Assembly: GCF_000297095.1 (NCBI RefSeq)
Contig: NZ_AEEA01000018.1
Coordinates: 1 to 61,752 of the forward strand
Reading direction: 5' to 3'
Length of the DNA stretch: 61,752 nt
From: Treponema primitia ZAS-1
Lineage (GTDB): Bacteria; Spirochaetota; Spirochaetia; Treponematales; Breznakiellaceae
Below, piece by piece: positions 52,588 through 61,752 of this stretch. The notes beneath the pieces were generated by a model. The model searched no databases. It had not been told where the DNA came from and saw only the letters and a list, made by a program, of their open reading frames with translations. Position 1 is the stretch's first letter. Every line of letters begins with the position of its first letter. A program made the position numbers and the translations under genes.

Positions 52588-55500
52588 TACAAAAACAAAG
52601 CTGGAACTCAATGCCGAACAGCGTGCGGCGGCCTATTGCAAAGAAAATGCCGTGGTTGCCGCAGGGGCCGGATCGGGGAAGACTTCCGTACTGGCGAGCC
52701 GTTTTGCCTACCTCTTGACCGAAAAGGGGTATCGTGTCGATCAGATCCTCACCCTCACCTTTACGAAAAAAGCCGCCGCAGAAATGTACCAGCGCATCTA
52801 CAATACCCTGAGCGAAATTGCCGCGAATGATCCGGGGCCCAAGGGGGAAAGGGCGCGGGAGGGTATCAAGGATTTTATCCGGGCCAGGATACAAACCCTG
52901 GATTCCTACGCCGTTTCTATTGTCAAGCAGGCCGCGTCTCGGTACGGCATACGCCCGGATTTTACCAATGACAATGAACGGTGCCGCGCCATTGCGGAAG
53001 AGGTCTCCCTTCCGTTCTTAATCGCCCACCGGCATCATCCGGCTGTGGAAAGACTGTACCCCCAAAAAAGTCCTTCCGGGATTGCGGGGGATATTTTTGC
53101 TGCTGCGATTTTTAATTACAGTTATATTGACGGGCCCCATGATTTTACCGAGGATGTCAAGAAGCAATTCAGTATAATATGTACGGAATGGAAAAAACTG
53201 AGTTCCGAAATAACAGCGCTGCTGAAGCATCTTGCGGATATCCTTTTGGAAGACGGAGGGGACAAACTGCTGCCCGATCTGGTCCCCCTGATGGTTCAAT
53301 TTAGCTCTGGTAAAATTAAGTTTCCCGACGAAGGGGAAATCCGTAGTTTTTTTGATTCCCTGCTGCCCCTCTCGGACCTCGAATGTATTACCGGAGCGGA
53401 ATCACATCCGGTCAGGGCTGCGGTACTGGAAATACTCAGCTATCTGGGCGAATTGTACGCCCTTGACCTCCGAAAGGGTAAACGGAGTGATAATCCGGCT
53501 AAGGAATTAATAAAGCAGTTCCGGAACTCTCTGTATGGATCCTTTTCCTCCCTGGCAGTTTTTTGTATGCAGGCGGGTTTTATCCTTTCCGTTATGTTTC
53601 TTTTGGACTCCCTGCAGGAATTGTATCTTGATAAAAAACGGGCGGAAGGTGTTCTTACCTTTACTGATGTGGCCCGGCTGGCAAGAACCATACTCAGGGA
53701 TCACCCTGATATCAGGAAAAGCGAGAAGAAAGCCTTTGAGGCAATTATGATCGATGAATTTCAGGATAACAATGAGCTGCAGAAGGAATTACTCTTTCTG
53801 CTTGCGGAACATCCTGACCGGATGGATACAAGCATCCCCCCTCCGGAGGAACTTGAGCCGGGTAAACTCTTTTTTGTGGGAGATGAAAAACAGTCTATCT
53901 ACCGTTTCCGTGGGGCCGATGTTTCGGTGTTCCGGAAATTAAAGGATGAATTGGCCGCCGGAGATCTTCCCCTTAAGATCAACTACCGGTCTGCCCCTGA
54001 ACTTATCGGAGCCTTTAACGCTATCTTTGGGGGAAGCCAATACGATCCCATGGGTGAGAAACCGCCGGCGGAATTCGCCTCGGTCTTTGCCTCCGGCAAG
54101 CCTCTGCCGCTTTATGAAGCTTCGTACAGTCCCCTTCAGGCGGGCAGTGTCAATGAGGGGAAGTTTACCCTATGCGTCCTCAACGCCGGTGATGAGCCGG
54201 ATGATGATACGAATGATGCGGACCAACTTAGCCCCCTTGAAAACGAAGCCCGCTTTACCGCAGAGCGTATACAAAAACTGTTGACGGAAAGGGACGCAAG
54301 CGGCAGCCCAATCTATAGACCCGACGATATTGCCATCCTTTTCCGTACCCACAGTCCGCAACATTTGTTTGAGAAGCATCTGCGGCTGCTGAATATCCCC
54401 TACGCCAGCGAAGCTATCAATGGCTTTTTTTACGGAGGCCCGATCAATGATTTAATGTCGGTGCTCCGTCTTGCCGCGTATCCCCTGGATACCGAAGCCT
54501 ATGCGGTGATGCTCCGCTCCCCCTTTGTGGGGCTTTCCCTGCAGAGCCTTGCCGTTTGTCTTGCGGTCATGAACAGCGGTCCCTCTAAAACGCCATTCTC
54601 CGATGAAGCCCTTTCAGAGCTCCTGGAAATAGAACAGGTCCGGTTCCTCCAGGGCCGTATTTTATATGAGCGTATCCGCGACAGGGCGTCGGAGAGCACC
54701 CTGTCGGAGATGGTGAGCGAGTTATGGTACGCCGAAGGGTACCGGTACGAAACCGAGTGGAATCCCCAAACCGTAGTTTACCGGGAATTGTACGATTACC
54801 TGTTCCACCTTGCCGCCAAGGCCGATGAGGATGGCTTGGGCCTTGCCGGTTTTACGGATATGGTACAAACCCTGCGGGAGGACGACGGCGGCCTTGAGGA
54901 AATTGACATTCCCCTGGAACGGCCCGGGGCGGTACGCCTTATGACGATCCATAAAAGCAAGGGCCTTGAATTTCCCGTAGTATTCCTTTGCTGCTGCGGC
55001 AGCCATGGCAGAAGAGGCGGCGGTTCCTCCGATGTGTATGATGCCGGGCCGGGCGGTATATCCTTTAACCCCCCCATGCCTCCTGAATGTTTTGGTATAT
55101 CCGGTGTTAAAAGAAACTTTTTCTATGAACAGTCTTCCGGAGAGGAAAAGCGGAAAAAGACCGCTGAGCTGCGGCGCCTCCTCTATGTTGCTATGACCAG
55201 GGCGGAGAGGGAATTGTACCTTACCGGAAGCCTTGATCTTGGGGAGGATGAGAACGAGGAGAAAGATATTTCTCTCCGATTGAAAGCCTTTGTTGATGAA
55301 AAACGGGCGGGTAGTGATACGGCGGATCGTATTGCCGGAGACACCATCCTGGATAACGATACCTTCTTCGGTCTGTTTCTTCCGGCCCTTGCGGATCATA
55401 TCCCGCAGGAGGGGCTTCAAACAACGCCGTCCTTCTTTAGCCTTGAATCAATTCCGGTGTATACCGATACACCGGTGAACAGTCCGAGGCAACAGGGCGC

Positions 55501-56278
55501 GGTATTTTACAATGATCGCAGGGGCCTTGCAGCTTTTCTTAAAGAGGCGGCGCCCTATTATGATAAAATAGGAGAAGAAAATAGTATTATTACCCCGGAA
55601 ATCAAAAACAATCACCGGACTCCCACGTTATTCCACTTTGAATCCGATCCTGCCCAGTTTAGTTATACTATTGATAAGGACAATTCCGGGGAAAAGGCTG
55701 TTGAAATATTTGCTGCGGTTGACGATATCCTCAAACGCTTTGCGGCGAAAGGGAAGGCCGCTGGCCTTGATCCCGGGGCGGAGGCATTTACCCCGGCCGA
55801 CTTCGGGACCATTGCCCACGCCTGTGTGGACGCCCTGATGAATCATGAGACGCCTGCCATACCCGCCAAGCTCGGCGGCCCCCTTTCCCCCCAGGAAGCG
55901 GATACCCTGCTTTCTGCGGGGATTGAACTGGCAAAAGGGTTTCTGGAATCACCCCTAGGACAGTCGGCCCTCAGTGCGCCTTTACGGAAAAGCGAATTCC
56001 GTTTCCGCAGCCTAAATGGCGCAATCTTCATCAATGGAACCATTGATCTTCTCTTTGAGGATGACAGGGTTGTTTATGTGGTTGACTTTAAGACCGACAG
56101 CGTTGAGGAGCCCGGGGAGCATCTGGCTCAGATGGCCTTCTACTATCGGGCGGCCATGGATCTTCTGGGCAAGCCCCACGGCAAGGACTGCCAGCTGTGG
56201 CTATACTATCTTCGCACCGGGCATGCGGTAGAAATGACGGATGCGGCGAAGAATCTCAAGCTTGAAGAGATGATGTAA
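52580..56278 (+). CDS. addA: AddA-like UvrD/REP helicase-nuclease
   Basis: 1232 aa. Superfamily I helicase motifs in order: AGAGSGKTSVLASRFA (I), TLTFTKKAAAEM (Ia), AIMIDEFQDNN (II), FFVGDEKQSIYRFRGAD (III), INYRS (IV), MTIHKSKGLEFPVVF (V), YVAMTRAERELYL (VI). The C-terminal RecB-type nuclease has GTIDLLFED and VYVVDFKTD. It works with the AddB-like protein in end resection and recombinational repair. Confidence 0.9.
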   Translation: MDDTKTKLELNAEQRAAAYCKENAVVAAGAGSGKTSVLASRFAYLLTEKGYRVDQILTLTFTKKAAAEMYQRIYNTLSEIAANDPGPKGERAREGIKDFIRARIQTLDSYAVSIVKQAASRYGIRPDFTNDNERCRAIAEEVSLPFLIAHRHHPAVERLYPQKSPSGIAGDIFAAAIFNYSYIDGPHDFTEDVKKQFSIICTEWKKLSSEITALLKHLADILLEDGGDKLLPDLVPLMVQFSSGKIKFPDEGEIRSFFDSLLPLSDLECITGAESHPVRAAVLEILSYLGELYALDLRKGKRSDNPAKELIKQFRNSLYGSFSSLAVFCMQAGFILSVMFLLDSLQELYLDKKRAEGVLTFTDVARLARTILRDHPDIRKSEKKAFEAIMIDEFQDNNELQKELLFLLAEHPDRMDTSIPPPEELEPGKLFFVGDEKQSIYRFRGADVSVFRKLKDELAAGDLPLKINYRSAPELIGAFNAIFGGSQYDPMGEKPPAEFASVFASGKPLPLYEASYSPLQAGSVNEGKFTLCVLNAGDEPDDDTNDADQLSPLENEARFTAERIQKLLTERDASGSPIYRPDDIAILFRTHSPQHLFEKHLRLLNIPYASEAINGFFYGGPINDLMSVLRLAAYPLDTEAYAVMLRSPFVGLSLQSLAVCLAVMNSGPSKTPFSDEALSELLEIEQVRFLQGRILYERIRDRASESTLSEMVSELWYAEGYRYETEWNPQTVVYRELYDYLFHLAAKADEDGLGLAGFTDMVQTLREDDGGLEEIDIPLERPGAVRLMTIHKSKGLEFPVVFLCCCGSHGRRGGGSSDVYDAGPGGISFNPPMPPECFGISGVKRNFFYEQSSGEEKRKKTAELRRLLYVAMTRAERELYLTGSLDLGEDENEEKDISLRLKAFVDEKRAGSDTADRIAGDTILDNDTFFGLFLPALADHIPQEGLQTTPSFFSLESIPVYTDTPVNSPRQQGAVFYNDRRGLAAFLKEAAPYYDKIGEENSIITPEIKNNHRTPTLFHFESDPAQFSYTIDKDNSGEKAVEIFAAVDDILKRFAAKGKAAGLDPGAEAFTPADFGTIAHACVDALMNHETPAIPAKLGGPLSPQEADTLLSAGIELAKGFLESPLGQSALSAPLRKSEFRFRSLNGAIFINGTIDLLFEDDRVVYVVDFKTDSVEEPGEHLAQMAFYYRAAMDLLGKPHGKDCQLWLYYLRTGHAVEMTDAAKNLKLEEMM

Positions 56279-56310
56279 TCACCCCGGTCAATATTTTACA
56301 TAAAAGTCTG

Positions 56311-57111
56311 TTACAGCAATTTCCCAATTATTTTTTTTGCAACCTCAATTCTATCCTCAGTATCAATCCCATCTTCAGACTGAGGAATAGGGTATTCTTT
56401 TATTTTGCCATTTTGTAATAGTATAAATTTGTCATTTAAACAGTCCATTTCAATGTCCGTACCTAGGCCGATTACGGCAATGCAGCCTTTCAACATAGGC
56501 CTTTCTATCTTCAGCGCCCCAAAAATGGAGTTGATTGAATTGTGACTCTGTGTAATATTTAAGAAAAACCATTCTCGTACATACCGAGAGCTAATTTCCT
56601 TGTTAAAAAGTAATAGCAGCTGTTCGATCATGCTGTAATCGGATGTGTTTTCATAGGACAGTTCGCACTAATCTTTCTTGAAATCGATACTTTTTGCAAC
56701 TTTTTCGTTTAGGGTATCTTGATCATATTCAAGGGAAAAATGAAGATTCAACGGTATATTCAGCTGTTTTATATAGCGAAAAATTAAGAAAATAGTAGTT
56801 AGCCGCTGCTGACCATCTATTAATTCATATCGTTTTTCGCCGATATTCTTAACCACTATAGGTTAAAGCCAATAATTTTGCCCTTCCGCAATTTCGTCAA
56901 TGTCATTTAACAACATTGCGACTTCTTCTTTCCAGCGATATCCCCGCTGATAAGAGGGGATATAAAATTCACCTTCAATATCCCCTACTGGTGATATAAT
57001 TTTTCCCGTTTGGTTTAAAATACCAGAAAAAGGGCTTGATCGCAAGGAAAGGTTGTCTTGGCTTACCCGGCTGCGAATCACCTGGAAAAAAGATCCCCCC
57101 TTGTGATACAC
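56311..57111 (-). pseudogene. DUF262-family gene with two in-frame stops
   Basis: Reading the minus strand in one frame gives FYIPSYQRGYRWKEE and then YELIDGQQRLTTIF, both hallmarks of DUF262 (ParB-like NTPase) proteins such as GmrS-type restriction factors. A TAA at 56863-56865 interrupts NYWL-*-PIVV, and a TAG at 56668-56670 interrupts FKKD-*-CEL. Both fit CAA/CAG to TAA/TAG changes. The later part lacks much of the usual domain, so it is also shortened. Probably a dead defence gene. Confidence 0.7.
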
Positions 57112-57120
57112 TACCTTTAT

Positions 57121-59571
57121 ATGGAATTAACGCAGGAATTTATCGATGGCCTTGCGGTCAACGAAGTAAGCATCATGAAGGGCATCGCCGAACGCCTGGG
57201 GGTGAACCTGGGGCAGGTTTCGGCGGTTGTCGGCCTTTTGGGGGAGGGGAGCACGGTTCCCTTTATTGCCCGGTACCGGAAAGAGCAGACCGGCACCCTG
57301 GACGAGGTCCAGGTGCGGGATGTGGACCACCTGTTTTCCAGCGGGAAGAACCTGGAAACCAGGCGGCTGGAGATTATCCGGGGGATCTTTGACCAGGGAA
57401 AACTTACCGAATCCCTCTACGAAAATATAACCCGGGCGGTGACCTTAACGGAGCTTGAGGATATTTACCTCCCCTATAAACGGAAAAAGAAGACCCGGGG
57501 TATGGCCGCCATAGAAAAGGGCCTGGAACCCCTGGCGGATGCCATGTTGGAACTGAAAGAAGCCGCTTTGGTACAAAAGGCAGCAGAATTTATCAAGGAA
57601 GATGCCGAAAACCCCGCCCTGTCGGTGGCCACCGCCGAAGAAGCTCTTCAAGGGGCAATGGACATCCTGGCTGAGCGTACAGCCCAGGAGCCGGAAAACC
57701 GGGCGGCCATCAAGAGTTTCTATGGGAAGGACGGGCGGATTATCGTCAAGGGTGTGGGGGACGAGGAGCTTAAGAAGACCTCCACTTACCAGATGTACTG
57801 GGATTATACGGAAAACTTGTCCCAGATTAAGAGCCACCGGGTATTGGCCATAAACCGGGGCGAACGGGAGGGGCTTCTGGAGGTGACCATCGACGTGGAT
57901 GAAAACACTGCGGCGGAACTTTTGCAGCGGAAATACCTTATCAATAATGATTACCATAAAACCGCCATTGAGGACGGGCTTAAACGGCTCCTCTCCCCGG
58001 CGGTGATCCGGGAACTCCGGGGGGACCAGAGCGACACCGCAGACGATCATGGGATCTCCGTGTTCAGCCAGAACCTCAAGAATCTCCTGATGCAGCAGCC
58101 TATCAAGGGTACCCGGGTATTGGGCGTAGACCCGGGGATCAGGACCGGGACCAAGTGCGCCTTCCTGGATGATACGGGGAAGTATCTGGCCAATTTTGTT
58201 ATTTACAACCACAAGGTCGAGGAGGCCAAGCGGCTCCTCCTCGGCGGTATCAAGAACTACGATGTGCAGCTTATCGCCGTGGGGAACGGGACGGGTTCCA
58301 AGGAGGTCCAGGAAATTGTTACGGCGCTTATTGCCGAAAACAACCTGGAGGTCCTCTACACCGTGGTGGACGAGGACGGCGCTTCGGTGTACTCCGCCAG
58401 CGATATTGCCCGGGAGGAATTCCCCGAGCTGGATCTGACGATCCGTGGGGCCATTTCGATTGGCCGGCGTCTCCAGGACCCTCTGGCGGAACTGGTAAAG
58501 ATCGATCCCAAATCCATCGGGGTGGGGCTCTACCAGCACGACGTGAACCAGAAGAAGCTTTCCGAAACCCTGGATGAGGTGGTCTCCTCGGTGGTGAACA
58601 ACGTTGGTGTGAACCTCAACACCGCCAGCGCTTCCCTGCTGCGATACGTGTCGGGGATTAACGGCCCCCTGGCCAAGAAGATCGTTAAGTACCGGGACGA
58701 GAAGGGAAAGATCGCCAGCCGGGAAGAGCTGACCTCGGTACCCGGCATGGGGCCGAAAAGCTTTGAACAATGCGCGGGTTTCCTCAAGATCCCCGAAAGT
58801 CCGGAAGCTCTGGACAATACCTGGGTTCATCCGGAAAACTACGCCATAGCGCGGGCCATCAGAAATACTATTACCACCACCGGTAACCTTGCCGCCGGGG
58901 AGGCCAAGGCTCTGAAGGAACAGTACAATGTGGGGGATACCACCATCAGCGATATTGTGGAGGAACTGAAAAAGCCCAACCGGGACCCTCGGGAAGGGTT
59001 CCCCAAACCCATCATGCAGAAAGGGGTGGTGACCTTCGAAGATCTCAGCGAAGGGATGACGATCACCGGAAAAATAAAGAACGTAGTTGATTTCGGAGCC
59101 TTTGTAGACCTGGGGATCAAGGAAACAGCGTTGGTACATATTTCCGAGTTGAGCGATCATTTTGTGAAGGACCCCATGGATGCGGTTAAGGTGGGGGATG
59201 TGCTGGAATTCCGCATCATCGGCCTGGACCGTGACCGCCGCCGGATCAGCCTTTCCCGGAAGAGCGATTCAGCGCAGCCGAAACAGGAACGTGCCCAAGA
59301 GCGGGGAACAAAAGTCCCCCAAGAGGCGGGCGGCGAAGGAAAGAAAAAGCTTGTGGTTGTCAGGAAAGAAGGGGAAGCCGGAAACACCGGTCGTGGAGGC
59401 GGTAACGGCGGTTCCGTGAGCACCGGGTCCGGCAGGGCTGGGGGCGGGTCCGGCTACACGGGAGGCGGCGGTACGCAGCGTAATTCCAGGGACCGCAGTA
59501 ACCCTGACGATGATGGCACCATGTACAACCCCTTTGCGGAGGCCCTTAAAAAGATGAAGGAAAAGAAATAA
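57121..59571 (+). CDS. tex: Tex-family RNA-binding protein
   Basis: 816 aa from the ATG at 57121. An extended frame back to 57058 overlaps the pseudogene. Domains in order: N-terminal Tex helix bundle, RNase H-like YqgF domain (GVDPGIRTGTKCAFLDD), helix-hairpin-helix (ASLLRYVSGINGPLAKKIV, LTSVPGMGPKSFEQC) and S1 (TGKIKNVVDFGAFVDLGI). An extra Gly/Arg-rich tail of about 85 residues follows. Tex acts in transcription and RNA metabolism, including stress survival. Confidence 0.92.
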   Translation: MELTQEFIDGLAVNEVSIMKGIAERLGVNLGQVSAVVGLLGEGSTVPFIARYRKEQTGTLDEVQVRDVDHLFSSGKNLETRRLEIIRGIFDQGKLTESLYENITRAVTLTELEDIYLPYKRKKKTRGMAAIEKGLEPLADAMLELKEAALVQKAAEFIKEDAENPALSVATAEEALQGAMDILAERTAQEPENRAAIKSFYGKDGRIIVKGVGDEELKKTSTYQMYWDYTENLSQIKSHRVLAINRGEREGLLEVTIDVDENTAAELLQRKYLINNDYHKTAIEDGLKRLLSPAVIRELRGDQSDTADDHGISVFSQNLKNLLMQQPIKGTRVLGVDPGIRTGTKCAFLDDTGKYLANFVIYNHKVEEAKRLLLGGIKNYDVQLIAVGNGTGSKEVQEIVTALIAENNLEVLYTVVDEDGASVYSASDIAREEFPELDLTIRGAISIGRRLQDPLAELVKIDPKSIGVGLYQHDVNQKKLSETLDEVVSSVVNNVGVNLNTASASLLRYVSGINGPLAKKIVKYRDEKGKIASREELTSVPGMGPKSFEQCAGFLKIPESPEALDNTWVHPENYAIARAIRNTITTTGNLAAGEAKALKEQYNVGDTTISDIVEELKKPNRDPREGFPKPIMQKGVVTFEDLSEGMTITGKIKNVVDFGAFVDLGIKETALVHISELSDHFVKDPMDAVKVGDVLEFRIIGLDRDRRRISLSRKSDSAQPKQERAQERGTKVPQEAGGEGKKKLVVVRKEGEAGNTGRGGGNGGSVSTGSGRAGGGSGYTGGGGTQRNSRDRSNPDDDGTMYNPFAEALKKMKEKK

Positions 59572-59590
59572 GGGAGGATAAGGAAAAGAG

Positions 59591-60721
59591 GTGCATATAT
59601 CTGTAGCGCTGAATTCCATTATTGGATCAGCTTTGGTAATTATCCTCATCTTTGCTGATTATTTTCGGAAGTATAATACCGATGGTTTTCAGCGGAATGC
59701 TTTTTTTCATGTCCTGTTGACTGCCATAGTAGCAATGCTGGCGGACTTTGGTTTCTATTTGCTCAACGGTGTTTCGGGAACGGTAGTCCGTTATGTGTTG
59801 TATGTTGATTTGTTGATCTTCTTTATTTTTCAGATCGCCGCATTTTATTATGTTTTTATCCTTATTGATTATCTAACTTTTAAGGAAAAGGAACGGACAA
59901 AAAGGATTGCCAAAATTGTCTGGGCCATGTTTATCCTCAATGGGATTTTCCTTCTTATCAATATTCCTCTGGATTTTTATTTTTATCTTACGCCGGATAA
60001 TGTATTTCATTATGGGAATAAATATTTTATCCGCCTCATCATTAGTTATTTTCCCGTATTGATGGTACTCGTTGATATATTTTTTCTGGCAAAGAATGTT
60101 AAAACATCCCAGGCTTTTCTGTGCTTCTTTTTTATCCTCTTTACCGGTCTCGGTTCTTCTATAGATATACTCTTTAAAACAGTCGGCCTGATCTGGCCTT
60201 GTTTTACCTCGGCGCTTCTCTACGCATATTTTTTTATCATCCAGTCGGATTCAAAAATTGACAGTCTCACCGGTATTGGGAACCGGTACAGCTTTAATGA
60301 GTTTATCAATCAGGTTTCCGGTCAGAACGCAAAGCAGCCCTACTCGGTGGTGATGATAGATATGGATCACTTTAAGGAGATCAACGATACCCTGGGTCAT
60401 CTGGAGGGGGATAATGCCCTGCGGGATATGGCGGCCATTATTAAGGGCTGTATCCGGAATTCCGATTTTGCCGCCCGTTACGGCGGGGATGAATTTGTAT
60501 TAGCCGCTAAGAAAGAGAGTGATGTTATCCGGCTTATGGAACGGATACAGCAGGCTATCAATAATCAAAATGAAAAGAAGGTACGTCCCTACACTATTCA
60601 GATCAGTTACGGGTACGATGTGTTTATCCCCAACAGCGGACAATCCATAGAAGCCTTTCTTTCCCACATTGACAACCTCATGTACAAGCATAAGGCCGCC
60701 AAGCGCCGGAGCACAGATTAA
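59591..60721 (+). CDS. Membrane diguanylate cyclase (GGDEF)
   Basis: 376 aa, GTG start with AGGAAAAGAG upstream. Residues 1-~215 form about seven hydrophobic segments of an unclassified sensor. The GGDEF domain (~220-370) has DSLTGIGNR, DMDHFKEINDTLGH and an intact RYGGDEF active site. RNSD five residues before GGDEF fits the RxxD inhibitory site, so product feedback is likely. It makes the second messenger c-di-GMP. Overlaps rsmG by one base. Confidence 0.9.
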   Translation: MHISVALNSIIGSALVIILIFADYFRKYNTDGFQRNAFFHVLLTAIVAMLADFGFYLLNGVSGTVVRYVLYVDLLIFFIFQIAAFYYVFILIDYLTFKEKERTKRIAKIVWAMFILNGIFLLINIPLDFYFYLTPDNVFHYGNKYFIRLIISYFPVLMVLVDIFFLAKNVKTSQAFLCFFFILFTGLGSSIDILFKTVGLIWPCFTSALLYAYFFIIQSDSKIDSLTGIGNRYSFNEFINQVSGQNAKQPYSVVMIDMDHFKEINDTLGHLEGDNALRDMAAIIKGCIRNSDFAARYGGDEFVLAAKKESDVIRLMERIQQAINNQNEKKVRPYTIQISYGYDVFIPNSGQSIEAFLSHIDNLMYKHKAAKRRSTD

Positions 60722-61416
60722 TGGATACATCCCTTCAAAAAGGGGTCTTGGAGGAAGGGCTTGCCCTTTTATGTCGGGGAGACCCGGATGTAGAGGCGCT
60801 CTTGGGCAGTAATATTGACAGGGCGCTTCGCTTGCTTACTAAATATATATACGAGATAGAACTTTATAATCCTACTCTTGGGCTGGTAGGAACCACGGAA
60901 CACCGGGAATTGGTGATACGGCACATCCTGGATTCTCTCTCTCCTTTAGGTATCCTGCAGCGGCTGGTTCGGGAACAGGGTGGCGTTCCATGTATCGCCG
61001 ACGTGGGTTCCGGGGCGGGGCTTCCGGGGATACCCCTGGCCATAGCCCTGCCGGATTGTTCCTTTACCCTCGTTGAGCGGAAGACTAGGCGGGCGGAATT
61101 TTTGCGAAATGTTCTGCCGGCGCTTGGCCTGTCCAATGCGAAGGTGGAAGAGCGGGAAATGGAAAAGGCCCCCCGGTTTCGCTTTGGGATAATCACTTTC
61201 CGGGCCTTCCGCCCTCTGGATCCCGCTATCCTTAAGGGGCTTTTCCGGCTCCTGGCGCCCGGAGGTGTTCTGGCTGCCTATAAAGGCCGGCAGGAGAAGA
61301 TTGCGGTAGAAATGGGAGCTATCGGGGAACTGGTCGGTTCTTGGGAGGCCATACCCTGCCCGGTCCCGTTTCTGGACGAGGAACGCCACTTGGTGATCAT
61401 AAGACCGAGGGTTTAA
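60721..61416 (+). CDS. rsmG: 16S rRNA (guanine-527-N7) methyltransferase RsmG
   Basis: 231 aa. Rossmann methyltransferase: VADVGSGAGLPGIPLAIALP binds S-adenosylmethionine, and FTLVERKTRRAEFLRNVLPA follows. The pattern HILDSLSPL upstream is typical of GidB/RsmG. It methylates G527 in the ribosomal decoding region; loss gives low-level streptomycin resistance in other bacteria. The ATG shares its A with the stop of the preceding gene. Confidence 0.93.
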   Translation: MDTSLQKGVLEEGLALLCRGDPDVEALLGSNIDRALRLLTKYIYEIELYNPTLGLVGTTEHRELVIRHILDSLSPLGILQRLVREQGGVPCIADVGSGAGLPGIPLAIALPDCSFTLVERKTRRAEFLRNVLPALGLSNAKVEEREMEKAPRFRFGIITFRAFRPLDPAILKGLFRLLAPGGVLAAYKGRQEKIAVEMGAIGELVGSWEAIPCPVPFLDEERHLVIIRPRV

Positions 61417-61419
61417 GAA

Positions 61420-61515
61420 TTAACCACGGACCACACCGACCGTACGGACAAACGCTATAGTATCGTGGTTAAATTTGGAATTCCTGTGGTAAGGCTCTCC
61501 CCCCTTGTTCAGGGG
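61420..61515. repeat. Intergenic inverted repeats between rsmG and purE
   Basis: TTAACCACG (61420-61428) and CGTGGTTAA (61464-61472) form a 9-bp inverted repeat around a 35-base segment with its own CCGTACGG palindrome. CCCCT-TGTTC-AGGGG (61501-61515) is a second hairpin. Near-copies CGTGGTTAAATTT and CGTGGTAAATTTT recur 60 bases apart. Could be REP-like or termination structures. Confidence 0.4.
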
Positions 61516-61543
61516 TCCCCGTACGTGGTAAATTTTCCCCATC

Positions 61544-61752
61544 ATGAAAGCCGCCATTATCTTCGGGTCTCAGTCGGATAAGCCTGTGATGAAGAAAGCC
61601 GCCGATGTCCTTCGGGAATTCGGGGTGGATTTCTCTGCCCATATCATTTCGGCCCACCGGGTCCCGGAACTGCTGACCGAAACCCTTAAAAAGCTGGAAA
61701 CCGAGGGAGTTGAGGTGATTATCGCCGGAGCGGGGCTTGCGGCTCACTTGCC
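61544..61752 (+). CDS. purE: PurE, 5-aminoimidazole ribonucleotide carboxylase (partial)
   Basis: The first 69 residues; the gene runs off the window. The N-terminus MKAAIIFGSQSDKPVMKKAA, then HIISAHRVPE and VIIAGAGLAAHL, are PurE hallmarks. Class I acts as N5-CAIR mutase; class II, known from Treponema denticola, carboxylates AIR directly. The class cannot be decided from this fragment. De novo purine synthesis. Confidence 0.85.
   Translation, partial: MKAAIIFGSQSDKPVMKKAADVLREFGVDFSAHIISAHRVPELLTETLKKLETEGVEVIIAGAGLAAHL

Noticed and set aside
57445..59160. 571-codon minus-strand open frame inside tex
   Set aside because: Antisense shadow of a well-supported gene; no recognisable domain.
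1..61752. CRISPR arrays, rRNA genes, transposases or prophage genes
   Set aside because: No regularly spaced repeats, ribosomal RNA sequence, transposase motifs or phage structural genes were seen.

Overview
The window looks like a spirochaete chromosome, most likely a free-living or termite-gut type Treponema. This is inferred from overall gene content: a fused dihydroxyacetone kinase, an SH3-type lipoprotein beside an MFS-HEAT protein, a periplasmic-binding-protein ABC cassette coupled to uroporphyrinogen-decarboxylase-like proteins, butyrate kinase, and GC content near 50% except for one AT-rich patch. No 16S rRNA gene is present, so the placement is an inference. A complete trp operon sets it apart from the host-restricted T. 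pallidum, which cannot make tryptophan.

Layout. (1) 1-7.6 kb: a consensus promoter and long leader with an XylR-like palindrome drive a sugar-type ABC importer (binding protein, permease, double ATPase), two different uroporphyrinogen-decarboxylase-fold proteins and a ROK repressor. (2) 7.7-14.0 kb: a copper locus with a cupredoxin lipoprotein, a lipoprotein built from two repeats, a CopA P-type ATPase with two metal-binding domains, a small CopZ-like chaperone, and an overlapping response regulator and histidine kinase. (3) 14.0-24.6 kb: housekeeping and stress genes, namely dihydroxyacetone kinase, a DsbA-like oxidoreductase, SbcD/SbcC, tRNA-Gly, a MATE pump, acylphosphatase, glycyl-tRNA synthetase and an RRM protein. 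(4) 25.0-25.5 kb: a tRNA cluster (a broken Ser copy, Ser-TGA, Ser-GCT, Arg-GCG). It is followed to about 28.1 kb by an increasingly AT-rich accessory stretch of small genes, ending in a truncated DUF2461 gene and a roughly 124-bp GC-rich dyad element.

(5) 28.1-32.1 kb: potABCD polyamine importer on the minus strand. (6) 32.3-41.7 kb: two EamA-type transporters (one half-size), an M20 peptidase, galE, an ABC-F ATPase, an SH3-type lipoprotein and an MFS-HEAT fusion. (7) 41.9-48.5 kb: trpEGDCFBA with tight start/stop overlaps behind a promoter and a perfect 24-bp palindrome. (8) 48.6-61.7 kb: butyrate kinase, an AddB/AddA-type nuclease-helicase pair, a DUF262 pseudogene with two in-frame stops, tex, a membrane diguanylate cyclase, rsmG and the start of purE.

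Nothing here proves a new defence or mobile system. The best leads are candidate operators (ROK-type leader palindrome, trp palindrome, galE palindrome), the copper lipoproteins, the paired decarboxylase-fold proteins in an ABC/ROK operon, the interrupted tRNA-Ser copy, the large dyad element at the island edge, and the MFS-HEAT fusion.
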